From contig WFXO01000083.1 of assembly GCA_015490555.1 (NCBI GenBank), forward strand, positions 1 through 42,492: a stretch of DNA of 42,492 nucleotides, written 5' to 3'. Source of the DNA: Caldifarciminota bacterium (GTDB lineage: Bacteria; Hydrothermota; Hydrothermia; WGAB01). Shown here one piece after another: positions 1 to 6,917 of the stretch. The notes under the pieces were generated by a model. It saw nothing but the letters and a program-made list of their open reading frames with translations. It was not told the origin of the DNA and did not search any database. The translations under genes were made by a program, and so were the position numbers. How positions within the stretch are numbered: the first letter of the stretch is position 1; every line of letters starts with the position of its first letter.

Positions 1-941
1 GGATCAGTCAGGGGGCCGGGGTCCTGGGAATCGGGATTCTTATTGATCGAAATGGGAATGACGTTTACACCTGTGGCCCCATTGGGCAGGGGGCCGGCCT
101 CTTCGGACTGGGCGTGCTGTGGGATCGACAAGGCCATGACCTCTACACCCTGGATTTCTTTGGGCAGGGGGCCGGAAATTTTGGCTTGGGTCTCCTCATA
201 GACAATGCCCGGAATGACCGCTATCTGGCGACCGATTGGGTCCAAGGGTTTGGGTCAGTCTGGGGCTACGGGCTTCTGGTGGACCAGTCGGGCAACGATC
301 TCTATTACGCAGGAGGCCATTACCGGCATCGTCCGCTGTTACCCGGCCATTATCGCTCTTTCGCGCAGGGGTTCGGGATGGGGTGGCGCAGCGATGCCTC
401 CGGCGGGATCGGGTTCCTCCTGGACGCCGATGGCAACGATGTCTATGCAGTAGAAGTCTACGGCCAGGGGACCAGTTACTGGTTCAGCCTGGGGATGCTG
501 GCGGACCTGGGAGGCAATGACTTCTACCAGGCCACAGAATACGCTCAGGGGGCAGGGATCCATCTCTCCCTTGGGATTCTCCACGACCGAGAAGGCGAGG
601 ACCATTACTACGCCAGCCGTGGCCCGTCCCAGGGGGAAGGCCATGACTACTCGGTCGGGATTTTGATCGATGAGGCGGGGAATGATGACTACACGGTATC
701 GGGAGGACTGGGGATCGGCTTATACAACTCCGTCGGGCTCTTCATTGACAAGGGGGGATCAGACACGTACATGATCCGAGAACGCTTAGGCCTCGGCGAC
801 GCGAATGCGAGCCGAGGCCTGTTTGGGATCGGCGTCTTTTTGGATCTGGGCGGTGCCGATGTCTACCCGAAAGGGCAACCGGCGAAGAACCGGGCCCTAT
901 GGATTCAGGGTACCTACGGGGTCGGCTACGACCGGGAGTGA
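1..941 (+). CDS. Repeat protein, probably a secreted beta-solenoid (5' end missing)
   Basis: The reading frame is open from the first bases of the window, so the ATG at 114 in the ORF track is internal and the true start lies upstream. The visible 312 or so residues are at least ten tandem copies of a unit of about 22-35 residues. The core is roughly QGxG-x(4-6)-GxLxD-x2-GNDxY, for example DRNGNDVY and DLGGNDFY. The regular Gly/Asp/Tyr spacing suggests a beta-solenoid or an RTX-like fold in which the Asp and Asn side chains could bind calcium, but it is not the canonical RTX nonapeptide. I do not recognise a named family or an enzymatic domain. No sorting domain is visible at the C-terminus. 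It ends convergently, 21 bp from the next gene on the other strand. That it is a gene is nearly certain; surface location and calcium binding are inference. Confidence 0.8.
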   Translation, partial: ISQGAGVLGIGILIDRNGNDVYTCGPIGQGAGLFGLGVLWDRQGHDLYTLDFFGQGAGNFGLGLLIDNARNDRYLATDWVQGFGSVWGYGLLVDQSGNDLYYAGGHYRHRPLLPGHYRSFAQGFGMGWRSDASGGIGFLLDADGNDVYAVEVYGQGTSYWFSLGMLADLGGNDFYQATEYAQGAGIHLSLGILHDREGEDHYYASRGPSQGEGHDYSVGILIDEAGNDDYTVSGGLGIGLYNSVGLFIDKGGSDTYMIRERLGLGDANASRGLFGIGVFLDLGGADVYPKGQPAKNRALWIQGTYGVGYDRE

Positions 942-962
942 ACCCCGAACATCCTTCATGGG

Positions 963-1847
963 TCAAGAGTCCCCACCGTTTTTCCGTTCCCGGAACTCCA
1001 CAGTCCCACCCGCAATCTCGATCCGGATCTTGGCCTGAGGCTGCGTTCCAATGCGGTAGATCCCCGGAGCAACCTTCTGGAGCCGGCCCTGGAAGCCTTC
1101 AGAAAAGATCACTTCTTCACCGAGGACTTCTTCTTCCTCCGAGGCTCGCCACCCGGGAGGAAATCTGAACCGTTCATGTTTCACCTTGACCTCCACCTCA
1201 AATTCTGCCTCCCGGGGGATCAACAAAGTCAGATCTCCACCGGCCACTTTTACACGAAGGTCATGGAGTTCTTTAACATGAGCGGTAGCGTCTCCGCCCA
1301 TAATGGTCCACTCTCCTTTCTGCTGAAGATCGAAGATCTCGACATCACCGCCCATAATTTTGAGCGCCAGGGGTTTGTCTGGCGGGAGGGTGAGTGAGAG
1401 GTCACCGCCCATATCTTTGATCACGAGTTCCTCTCCCATGCGCTTCACGACACTGTGCATTCCTGAGCCCGAGACTTGAATTTCTTGGATCGGGCGGATA
1501 TGGATATCGAGGTCGCCTCCCATCACCTTCACGAGGACCCGACGCACCCGGTCTGTGGGGATCGTCTGTTTCATAGTTGCCCACCGGGTCTTCACACTGG
1601 ACTCTACAACATCCGGAACCGCGCGGATGAGTTCTGAAACCATGGAGCCGATGCCCCGCATGAATCCGGAGAATCCGGAGGGTCCTTCGCCCCAATGTTC
1701 ATGGACCCGATGGCGGGCACGATGATGCACATGTTCGTGTTTCGGAGGTCCGGCATGTTCCAGGGACTCCAGGAGCCGCGCCGCCTCCTCGGCGCTGATT
1801 TTCCCCTCTTCCAGCATCTTCAAAATTCTCAACCTTGGATCTTCCAT
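963..1847 (-). CDS. SHOCT-like module plus DUF4097-type beta-repeat protein
   Basis: This is a 294-residue protein. Residues 1-30 form a helical SHOCT-like module (LRILKMLEEGKISAEEAARLLESLE) of the kind found at the ends of DUF2089 and YvlB-like proteins. A His-rich linker follows (about 31-55). From about residue 100 there are repeated short strands with a GGD core (VMGGDLDI, DMGGDLSL, IMGGDVEI, AGGDLTL), which resembles the DUF4097/DUF4098 beta-helix seen in LiaG- and YvlB-like envelope-stress proteins. There is no signal peptide or clear transmembrane segment, so a cytoplasmic or peripheral membrane scaffold is likely. It is the last gene of a three-gene operon headed by a DUF2089 regulator and starts 2 bp after the preceding stop. 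The function is unknown; a role in envelope-stress sensing is inferred by analogy. Confidence 0.85.
   Translation of the reverse strand: MEDPRLRILKMLEEGKISAEEAARLLESLEHAGPPKHEHVHHRARHRVHEHWGEGPSGFSGFMRGIGSMVSELIRAVPDVVESSVKTRWATMKQTIPTDRVRRVLVKVMGGDLDIHIRPIQEIQVSGSGMHSVVKRMGEELVIKDMGGDLSLTLPPDKPLALKIMGGDVEIFDLQQKGEWTIMGGDATAHVKELHDLRVKVAGGDLTLLIPREAEFEVEVKVKHERFRFPPGWRASEEEEVLGEEVIFSEGFQGRLQKVAPGIYRIGTQPQAKIRIEIAGGTVEFRERKNGGDS
1784..1831. repeat. 48-bp near-identical repeat, copy A (inside the SHOCT-DUF4097 gene)
   Basis: The segment starting cctcctcggcgctgatttt matches 2158-2205 at 47 of 48 positions; the one difference is t versus a in the middle. Both copies encode the SHOCT-like module in the same frame. 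Identity at silent positions points to a recent duplication or gene conversion rather than protein-level conservation alone. Confidence 0.9.
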
Positions 1848-1849
1848 GG

Positions 1850-2218
1850 CTACTCCACCCAGATTTTGACTTGTGTTCCATCCGTGGATTCGAGGTCTAA
1901 AATTTCCCCAGCTTCAAACCCTTCTTGTTCCAAGGTTCGCAAGAGTTCACGGAGATCGATGTCATGCCCGTTTAACTTGGTCTGGACTTTGGAGGGAACC
2001 AAGTGGATCGCCCAACGAATAAAGGCCCAGGGCATCCGAATATTGACGGTTTCTTCATCGTCCACCACGCGGATGCGGAACCAGCGGATTCCGCGCTTTT
2101 TCGAGGGAAGACTCTGGGCCGAAGACGGGGGTTCTAACGCCGAGAGGAGCCGTTCGGCCTCCTCGGCGCTGATTTTCCCCACTTCCAGCATCTTCAAAAT
2201 TCTCAGGCGTTCCTCCAT
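1850..2218 (-). CDS. Small SHOCT-like domain protein
   Basis: This is a 122-residue protein. Its first 30 residues (LRILKMLEVGKISAEEAERLL) are almost the same as the N-terminus of the downstream gene, and the two share a 48-bp DNA segment with one mismatch. The remainder (about 40-122) is a compact mixed alpha/beta region containing RWFRIRVVDD, NIRMPWAFIRWAI and a C-terminal strand TQVKIWVE. It resembles the small domain that follows SHOCT-like modules in YvlB-like proteins, but I cannot name it with certainty. There is no signal peptide. It sits between the DUF2089 regulator and the SHOCT-DUF4097 protein with gaps of 1 and 2 bp, so the three are almost certainly co-transcribed and probably interact through the shared module. 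Confidence 0.8.
   Translation of the reverse strand: MEERLRILKMLEVGKISAEEAERLLSALEPPSSAQSLPSKKRGIRWFRIRVVDDEETVNIRMPWAFIRWAIHLVPSKVQTKLNGHDIDLRELLRTLEQEGFEAGEILDLESTDGTQVKIWVE
2158..2205. repeat. 48-bp near-identical repeat, copy B (inside the small SHOCT gene)
   Basis: This is the partner of the repeat at 1784-1831. The sequences upstream and downstream of the 48 bp diverge quickly, so the conserved tract covers only the helical module (GKISAEEA and flanks). The DUF2089 gene next door encodes a similar module with clearly diverged DNA. Confidence 0.9.
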
Positions 2219-2219
2219 G

Positions 2220-2600
2220 TTACACCTCTCCTTTCAAGAGACGTTCGGCCTCTTCAATGGTAATTTCGCCACGTTCCAGTCGGTCCAGGACCTCATTCAC
2301 ATCCACGGACTCCTCTTCGGTAATAGGCCCCGGCATGGCGGGATAGCCCAGGGCGTCCAGCACCTCATCCAGCCGGGCCCGTGCCGTGGGTCGAGACACC
2401 CCAAGTTCCTGTGCTACCATCGAGAGATTCCCTCGAAACTGAAGGAACAACCGGAGGAATGCCAGTTGCTCCTCCGTCAATTGCTCAAACTCCGTCCTTG
2501 GGAATGCCCCAACAATCTTGGTCCCGCACCGACTACATTGGTATTCCAAGACCTGTAACGGCCCTTCACACACCGGACAACGATGGAGTCGCTTCATCAT
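2220..2600 (-). CDS. DUF2089-family regulator (Zn ribbon, HTH, SHOCT-like tail)
   Basis: This is a 126-residue protein with the DUF2089 layout. An N-terminal zinc ribbon has two Cys pairs (CPVC and CSRC, about residues 9-25). A helix-turn-helix follows at about 55-85 (NLSMVAQELGVSRPTARARLDEVL). A C-terminal helical SHOCT-like module ends the protein (about 100-126, LERGEITIEEAERLLKGE). Proteins of this layout are thought to be transcriptional regulators. It is the first gene of an operon in which every product carries the same terminal module, which suggests the regulator senses or oligomerises with the other two proteins. The start could be either of two consecutive ATGs. The promoter lies 6 bp upstream of the first ATG and there is no Shine-Dalgarno, so the mRNA is probably leaderless. 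Confidence 0.88.
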   Translation of the reverse strand: MMKRLHRCPVCEGPLQVLEYQCSRCGTKIVGAFPRTEFEQLTEEQLAFLRLFLQFRGNLSMVAQELGVSRPTARARLDEVLDALGYPAMPGPITEEESVDVNEVLDRLERGEITIEEAERLLKGEV

Positions 2601-2635
2601 GTCATTATGATAAGCATTTGTTTACAATTTGTCAA
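2601..2635 (-). promoter_or_regulatory. Promoter of the DUF2089 operon, predicted leaderless
   Basis: On the minus strand the sequence reads TTGACA (2630-2635), 17 nt, TATCAT (2607-2612), 6 nt (aatgac), ATG. The -35 is a perfect sigma-70 consensus with ideal spacing. The expected start of transcription falls at or within a base or two of the ATG, and no Shine-Dalgarno is present. The rhodanese and blaI genes in this window have the same geometry. Confidence 0.7.
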
Positions 2636-2663
2636 GTGTGGGTTGATACTTTGAAAGGAGCCC

Positions 2664-3710
2664 TTAGGAAAAGAGGGTATAGAGGGTTTGGTGCCACTGG
2701 TGCATCGGGCGGGTGTCCAGGACGGTATAGCGCTCAGGGCGCATCTGAGGAGCCACCTCGAGGGCCCGGGACAACATGTCTACGCTGACTCCCAAGGCCC
2801 TGGGATGGGTGGGTAGCCCAAGGGTTTCAAAGAGTGTTCGGACCCGCGAAGAAAGGGGGTGATCCTGAAAAGACAAGGCCATCAGGGTTCCGAGGGCGAC
2901 CTGTTCCCCGTGGAGTCCCGTGCCGATCCCCAGGTGATCCAGGGCATGGGAAATCAGGTGTTCCGAGCCAGAACAGGGTCGGGAAGAGCCTACGAGACCC
3001 ATCGCGATTCCTCCCAGGATCAGGCCCCGCGACAGAAGCCGCAGGGTCTCAAAGTCCTGAAGACTCGGAGACGCTGCATAAAGAAACGTCTGGGCACCGG
3101 TTTCGGCGAGGGTTGCCGCCAATTCGTCCACAGGCTCCTTGCCGTGTGCCTCGGCGAGCCGCCAATCCTGCACCGCGGAAAGGTTTGCGATGAGATCCCC
3201 GACCCCTGCCTTCAAGTACCGGATCGGTGCTCTCTGGACAATCTCCAGATCGACCAATACGCCAATCGGCATGACGGCCCCCACCGAATGGGTCTTCGCA
3301 ATCCCCTGGATTACAGCAACCGGCGATGCAATCCCATCGCTACTGAGCACCGTGGGGATCGCTACAAAAGGTAGGTTTTCCAGGTATGCGGTGTACTTGG
3401 CCACGTCTATGGGCTTCCCGCCACCAATGGCGAGGAACAATCGGGGACGGGTTTCCCGGACCTGGGAGCGAACCTTCTCGACGGCATGGATATCGCTTTT
3501 TTGAACCGTGATGTGGAACGCGGAGAGACCGCTGGCCTGGAGTCGTTGGAGGAGGTCTTGTGCCAATTCGGCAGTCAATCCCGGCCCGGAAACCAGAAGA
3601 ACAGGGCCCTGCGAAAGATGGTGTTCCTGAAGGATCGAAGGGATCTTGGCCCAGAGTCCGATATCCAACCGGATCAACGCGGGAAGGGAAACCAGTCTCG
3701 GAGACGCCAT
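2664..3710 (-). CDS. egsA: sn-glycerol-1-phosphate dehydrogenase (EgsA/AraM family)
   Basis: This 348-residue NAD(P)H-dependent dehydrogenase reduces dihydroxyacetone phosphate to sn-glycerol-1-phosphate, the backbone of archaeal-type lipids. It has GGGKP at 96-100 for the dinucleotide, IPTVLSSDGIASP at about 118-130, and the three metal ligands expected in this family: Asp172 in GVGDLIA, His251 in SGSEHLISHALD and His267 in LHGEQ. The pattern matches archaeal G1PDH and bacterial AraM better than glycerol dehydrogenase. The ORF track starts it at 4085, but that extension overlaps the GH57 gene. The ATG at 3710 lies 2 bp after the GH57 stop (TGA-GC-ATG), so translation is probably coupled. There is no good Shine-Dalgarno. 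No geranylgeranylglyceryl phosphate synthase is in the window, so whether the product enters ether lipids is open. Confidence 0.86.
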   Translation of the reverse strand: MASPRLVSLPALIRLDIGLWAKIPSILQEHHLSQGPVLLVSGPGLTAELAQDLLQRLQASGLSAFHITVQKSDIHAVEKVRSQVRETRPRLFLAIGGGKPIDVAKYTAYLENLPFVAIPTVLSSDGIASPVAVIQGIAKTHSVGAVMPIGVLVDLEIVQRAPIRYLKAGVGDLIANLSAVQDWRLAEAHGKEPVDELAATLAETGAQTFLYAASPSLQDFETLRLLSRGLILGGIAMGLVGSSRPCSGSEHLISHALDHLGIGTGLHGEQVALGTLMALSFQDHPLSSRVRTLFETLGLPTHPRALGVSVDMLSRALEVAPQMRPERYTVLDTRPMHQWHQTLYTLFS

Positions 3711-3712
3711 GC

Positions 3713-6700
3713 TCAGGGAATGCGGACGGACGGAACTAAGGTATAAGGAGGCGAAAGGAGTTGGGATTGGGAGACCGAGGCATCGGAAGGGTCTAAGAGG
3801 TCCATCACCGGGGGATCTTGAGGGGATTTTCGACCTCCCAATGTCCACTGACCGGGTTGAGGGTCTAAGGGCCGAACCTGGTCTTCCGCATATCCATCCT
3901 GGGAACAAACCAGGATGGTCAAGGCATCTCCAGACTTCAGTTGAAGCAGAGAATGTGGGACTTCCACGACCACGTGATTCCCCTCGGCCCAGGCCTTGAA
4001 GGCGCCAGCCTGGACCCGTCCGGAGGCATCCATGTACTCCAGGCCATATTCTGGCCAGCCGGCGATTTTGAGACGAGCAGACCAAGGCGTAGAAGGGTCA
4101 AAATGGAGTCCCCCCAATGCAGGAGAGCCGGCGTCCGTCCTCTGTTTGGGTGCACCGGGCTGGTGTACGTAGACCCAGATCAAGGGGTGGGAGAACCCCA
4201 AGGGGGCGTTCCAAGGGTTCGGCAAATCCTGGAAGGTCAACACCCAATAGTCTGCATCCGTGCCTCGATAGAGCGCAAATTTTGTAAGATCGAAGATCCC
4301 GGGGGTAAAGACCGGATCCGTCGGATATTGATAGGTTCCGGGACCGTGATCGTCGCCGACCGGGTCCGAGATCTCGAGGATCTTGGGGAGGTCGGACCAG
4401 GCGGGCCTTTTTTGGCCGGGGGCCATCACGCCCCCGGTTGTCGTCGGGAATGAACCTCCTACGATGGGAGAATCGAGGACCGCAGGGGGAGTCTTACCTA
4501 AAGCCGTGTAGACAGTTTTCAGGGTCTTTCGGAACATGTCATCAAAGCGTATGTCCCCGCCGGGGCTGGTCTGATCGTTGCCAAACCACCAGAACCAATC
4601 GGAGCCCTCCGCTGCCATCATGGCGAGCCGTGCCGATTCTACCTGAGGGGGCGTCAGATCATCCTGAGCCAGGAACTGGTCCAAATCGCGTCGAACCCGA
4701 CCCAGGATCTCCCATGCTCGATTTTCCTCGCGTTCACCGATCCAGGTCGAGAAGTCTGCACTAATCCAGGAGCCTGCGAACAGGTGATCGATCGTTGCAG
4801 AGGGGGGATATTGTTCCAGGTATTCCGAAACGGTGACCGTTCGGATCCAAGGAGTTTCTTGAAGTTGGCGATAAAAGGCATGGAAGAATTCCTTGGCATC
4901 GTGAGGATACCATTCCCAGGCGTTTTCACCGTCCAAAATCACGGTCACCAACGGGGGAATCGGTTGATTTGCCAGGGCCTTATGGATCGCGTACAGGGCC
5001 TGTACAAAGTCATTGGCAGCGGCCACAGGGTCCATGGATTTGTAACGGAACCCGATCCGGTCTGACAGATCCGTATCGCGGAACACCATGAACACGGTAT
5101 CCTTTTGTCCAATGACGCGGTAGGGGCGATAGCGTTGACTCATCGAGACCATGGTTTGGCCCAGGGATCGAGCCAACACCTGGACGTCCGAGGCGATCCA
5201 TCGGACCCCGGCTTCCCGGAAAAGATCCACGACAGCGTCTGCTACGGCCCCCTCGGCCGGCCACAAGCCCTTCGGAGGTCGGGCGAAACGCTTCTGATAA
5301 AACTGAACGGCCTTTTGGACATGCCAGGCTGCATCCTGGGGATAGTGGAACCGTGGAGGTAACGGGGTCAGGGGCATGGCCTCCTTCGCCAAATCGGTGT
5401 CATAGATCAACGGCAAAATCGGGTGATAAAAGGGTGTGGTAATGACCTCAATCTGGCCTTTTTCTTGGAGTTCCCGGTGGATGGGAACAACCGCCTTCAG
5501 GATCTTAAATTGGAGGTCGATCACCGCACGCTTGTCTTCTTCAGAGAAATCGCGGCCTTTCTCAATCCAGGGTTGGACGGTGACCGTGTCGCCGGTCGGT
5601 AAGACCACCGGCCCTTCCTGGAAATCCGGATCAAACCAGGCCAAATTGAACCACATTTGCAAGTCCCGCCAGTCCTGTGTTGTAAAGCGTGGGATCGAGG
5701 CCTGAACATCCACACTCCCATCGGACCTCATGATCCGCTTTAAGCGGAGTTCCCGATAGCGGGGCCAAATGTCTATCATGTTGTCCCAGTTGGCGGAGAA
5801 GAAGTGTTCCAGGAGGAAGGCCTTGTCCTCGTCCGTCAGAGAAGCAGCATCCTTGAGGGTTAATCGGACATAGCGATCGGGGCTCTTACCAGCCTCGTAC
5901 CGTTGAATGAGATCTTCCAGTTGCATAAGGAGGACCGGGGTCAGATTGATGGTCACGTGAACCTGGGGGTATTGTTGGAGGATGGCGGCCATGTCGTAGT
6001 AGTCTTTGATGGCATGGAGGCGGACCCAGGGTTCTTCATATTCACCGGTCTCAGGATCTTTGAAATACCGAGGCTGATGTTGATGCCAGACAATGGCGAG
6101 ATAAACCGGAGAACCCAGGGCGGGCAATTCGGGTCCGATGGGCTTCTCCGATGTGCCCTGTTTCGGAACTTCTTGGAGGATTTTGCCGTCTTCGGTCAGG
6201 ACAAACACCGAGTTAAAACCGCCATAGCCATCATCTACACGTGCAGGATTCAGGGGATCCTCGCGCCACTCGGTGCCATTGATGACAAACTTGTATTGGT
6301 AGACCCCTGGATTCAAGGGAACCACTGCTTCCCAATGGTCTTTCACGCGTTTCATCGGCAACGCCGTGGGGGCCCATTGATTGAATGTGCCAGCGAGGTA
6401 TACTTGTTGGGCCTCCGGTGCCATAAAACGAAACACGACCCCGTTCGGGGTTGCTTCCAGGTTCTTGAAGGCCTTGCCACCGGTCACGATCAGAACCGAA
6501 TTGAAGCCCCCATAGGGATCCGGGGTCTTGAGGGGGTTGTCAGGATCTTCAAGCCAACGAGAACCGTCTACGACAAACTTGTACTCGTATCGGCCCGGGG
6601 GGAGGGATAAGGCAACCTGCCAAACACCCGGCTTGATTTCCTTGAGGGGTTGGGCTTGAGGGTTCCACTGATTGAACGTTCCGGCCACGGTGACGGACTG

Positions 6701-6808
6701 AGCACGGATATTCAACGTAAAGACGACCTTGCCGTCTTTTTCTTCAACCTTTCCGAACAACACCACAGGGATGAAAAGCCAGATCCATCGGTTTCGACAT
6801 GCCCTCAT
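3713..6808 (-). CDS. Secreted GH57 glycoside hydrolase (amylopullulanase type) with two CBM48-like domains
   Basis: This is a 1031-residue protein. An N-terminal signal peptide (about 1-19) is followed by two tandem CBM48/AMPK-type glycogen-binding modules (about 25-110 and 118-210), each with an AGTFNQW motif. The GH57 catalytic domain begins near 235 with HQHQP and continues through WVRLHAIKDYYDMA. It has GLWPAEGA (motif 3, likely nucleophile Glu) and ILDGENAWEWY (motif 4, likely acid/base Asp), as in family-57 amylopullulanases and alpha-amylases. The C-terminal region (about 780-1000) resembles the glucodextranase C-terminal domain found on other starch-acting enzymes. It probably hydrolyses alpha-1,4 and alpha-1,6 glucans outside the cytoplasm. 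A strong Shine-Dalgarno (AAGGAGG) precedes the ATG at 6808. The G1PDH gene follows after 2 bp. Exact bond specificity cannot be read from sequence. Confidence 0.92.
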   Translation of the reverse strand: MRACRNRWIWLFIPVVLFGKVEEKDGKVVFTLNIRAQSVTVAGTFNQWNPQAQPLKEIKPGVWQVALSLPPGRYEYKFVVDGSRWLEDPDNPLKTPDPYGGFNSVLIVTGGKAFKNLEATPNGVVFRFMAPEAQQVYLAGTFNQWAPTALPMKRVKDHWEAVVPLNPGVYQYKFVINGTEWREDPLNPARVDDGYGGFNSVFVLTEDGKILQEVPKQGTSEKPIGPELPALGSPVYLAIVWHQHQPRYFKDPETGEYEEPWVRLHAIKDYYDMAAILQQYPQVHVTINLTPVLLMQLEDLIQRYEAGKSPDRYVRLTLKDAASLTDEDKAFLLEHFFSANWDNMIDIWPRYRELRLKRIMRSDGSVDVQASIPRFTTQDWRDLQMWFNLAWFDPDFQEGPVVLPTGDTVTVQPWIEKGRDFSEEDKRAVIDLQFKILKAVVPIHRELQEKGQIEVITTPFYHPILPLIYDTDLAKEAMPLTPLPPRFHYPQDAAWHVQKAVQFYQKRFARPPKGLWPAEGAVADAVVDLFREAGVRWIASDVQVLARSLGQTMVSMSQRYRPYRVIGQKDTVFMVFRDTDLSDRIGFRYKSMDPVAAANDFVQALYAIHKALANQPIPPLVTVILDGENAWEWYPHDAKEFFHAFYRQLQETPWIRTVTVSEYLEQYPPSATIDHLFAGSWISADFSTWIGEREENRAWEILGRVRRDLDQFLAQDDLTPPQVESARLAMMAAEGSDWFWWFGNDQTSPGGDIRFDDMFRKTLKTVYTALGKTPPAVLDSPIVGGSFPTTTGGVMAPGQKRPAWSDLPKILEISDPVGDDHGPGTYQYPTDPVFTPGIFDLTKFALYRGTDADYWVLTFQDLPNPWNAPLGFSHPLIWVYVHQPGAPKQRTDAGSPALGGLHFDPSTPWSARLKIAGWPEYGLEYMDASGRVQAGAFKAWAEGNHVVVEVPHSLLQLKSGDALTILVCSQDGYAEDQVRPLDPQPGQWTLGGRKSPQDPPVMDLLDPSDASVSQSQLLSPPYTLVPSVRIP

Positions 6809-6831
6809 GTTGACCTCCTTGGCTTCGGGAA

Positions 6832-6837
6832 ATTATA
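6832..6837 (-). promoter_or_regulatory. -10 box for the GH57 gene
   Basis: A perfect TATAAT on the minus strand lies 24 bp upstream of the GH57 ATG, with the AAGGAGG ribosome site between them. No convincing -35 is visible at 16-18 bp. It sits in the 109-bp divergent region shared with the propeller gene. Confidence 0.5.
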
Positions 6838-6890
6838 AACCGGTCTGCCGGATTTTCCGGTTAGGGGTCTTGGATGGCTGAAGGAATCTG

Positions 6891-6896
6891 TAAAAT
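6891..6896 (+). promoter_or_regulatory. Possible -10 box for the propeller gene
   Basis: TAAAAT lies 21 bp upstream of the ATG at 6918. The -35 is weak (a TTGGAT at 6870-6875 with only 15 nt spacing). The ribosome site AAAGGAGG at 6904-6911 is strong. Confidence 0.35.
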
Positions 6897-6917
6897 AGTG
6901 GCCAAAGGAGGCTGTGT

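Noticed and set aside
3-941. Calling the GNDxY protein an RTX toxin
   Set aside because: The repeat period and core differ from GGxGxDxUx, and no toxin or type I secretion signal is visible.
1695-2558. 287-aa plus-strand ORF
   Set aside because: Shadow of the three minus-strand SHOCT genes; low-complexity composition and no domain.
3711-4085. N-terminal extension of the G1PDH ORF to 473 aa
   Set aside because: It overlaps the GH57 gene in another frame and has no family similarity; MASPRL at 3710 is the natural start.
5903-6610. 235-aa plus-strand ORF
   Set aside because: Shadow antisense to GH57, whose motifs are clear.
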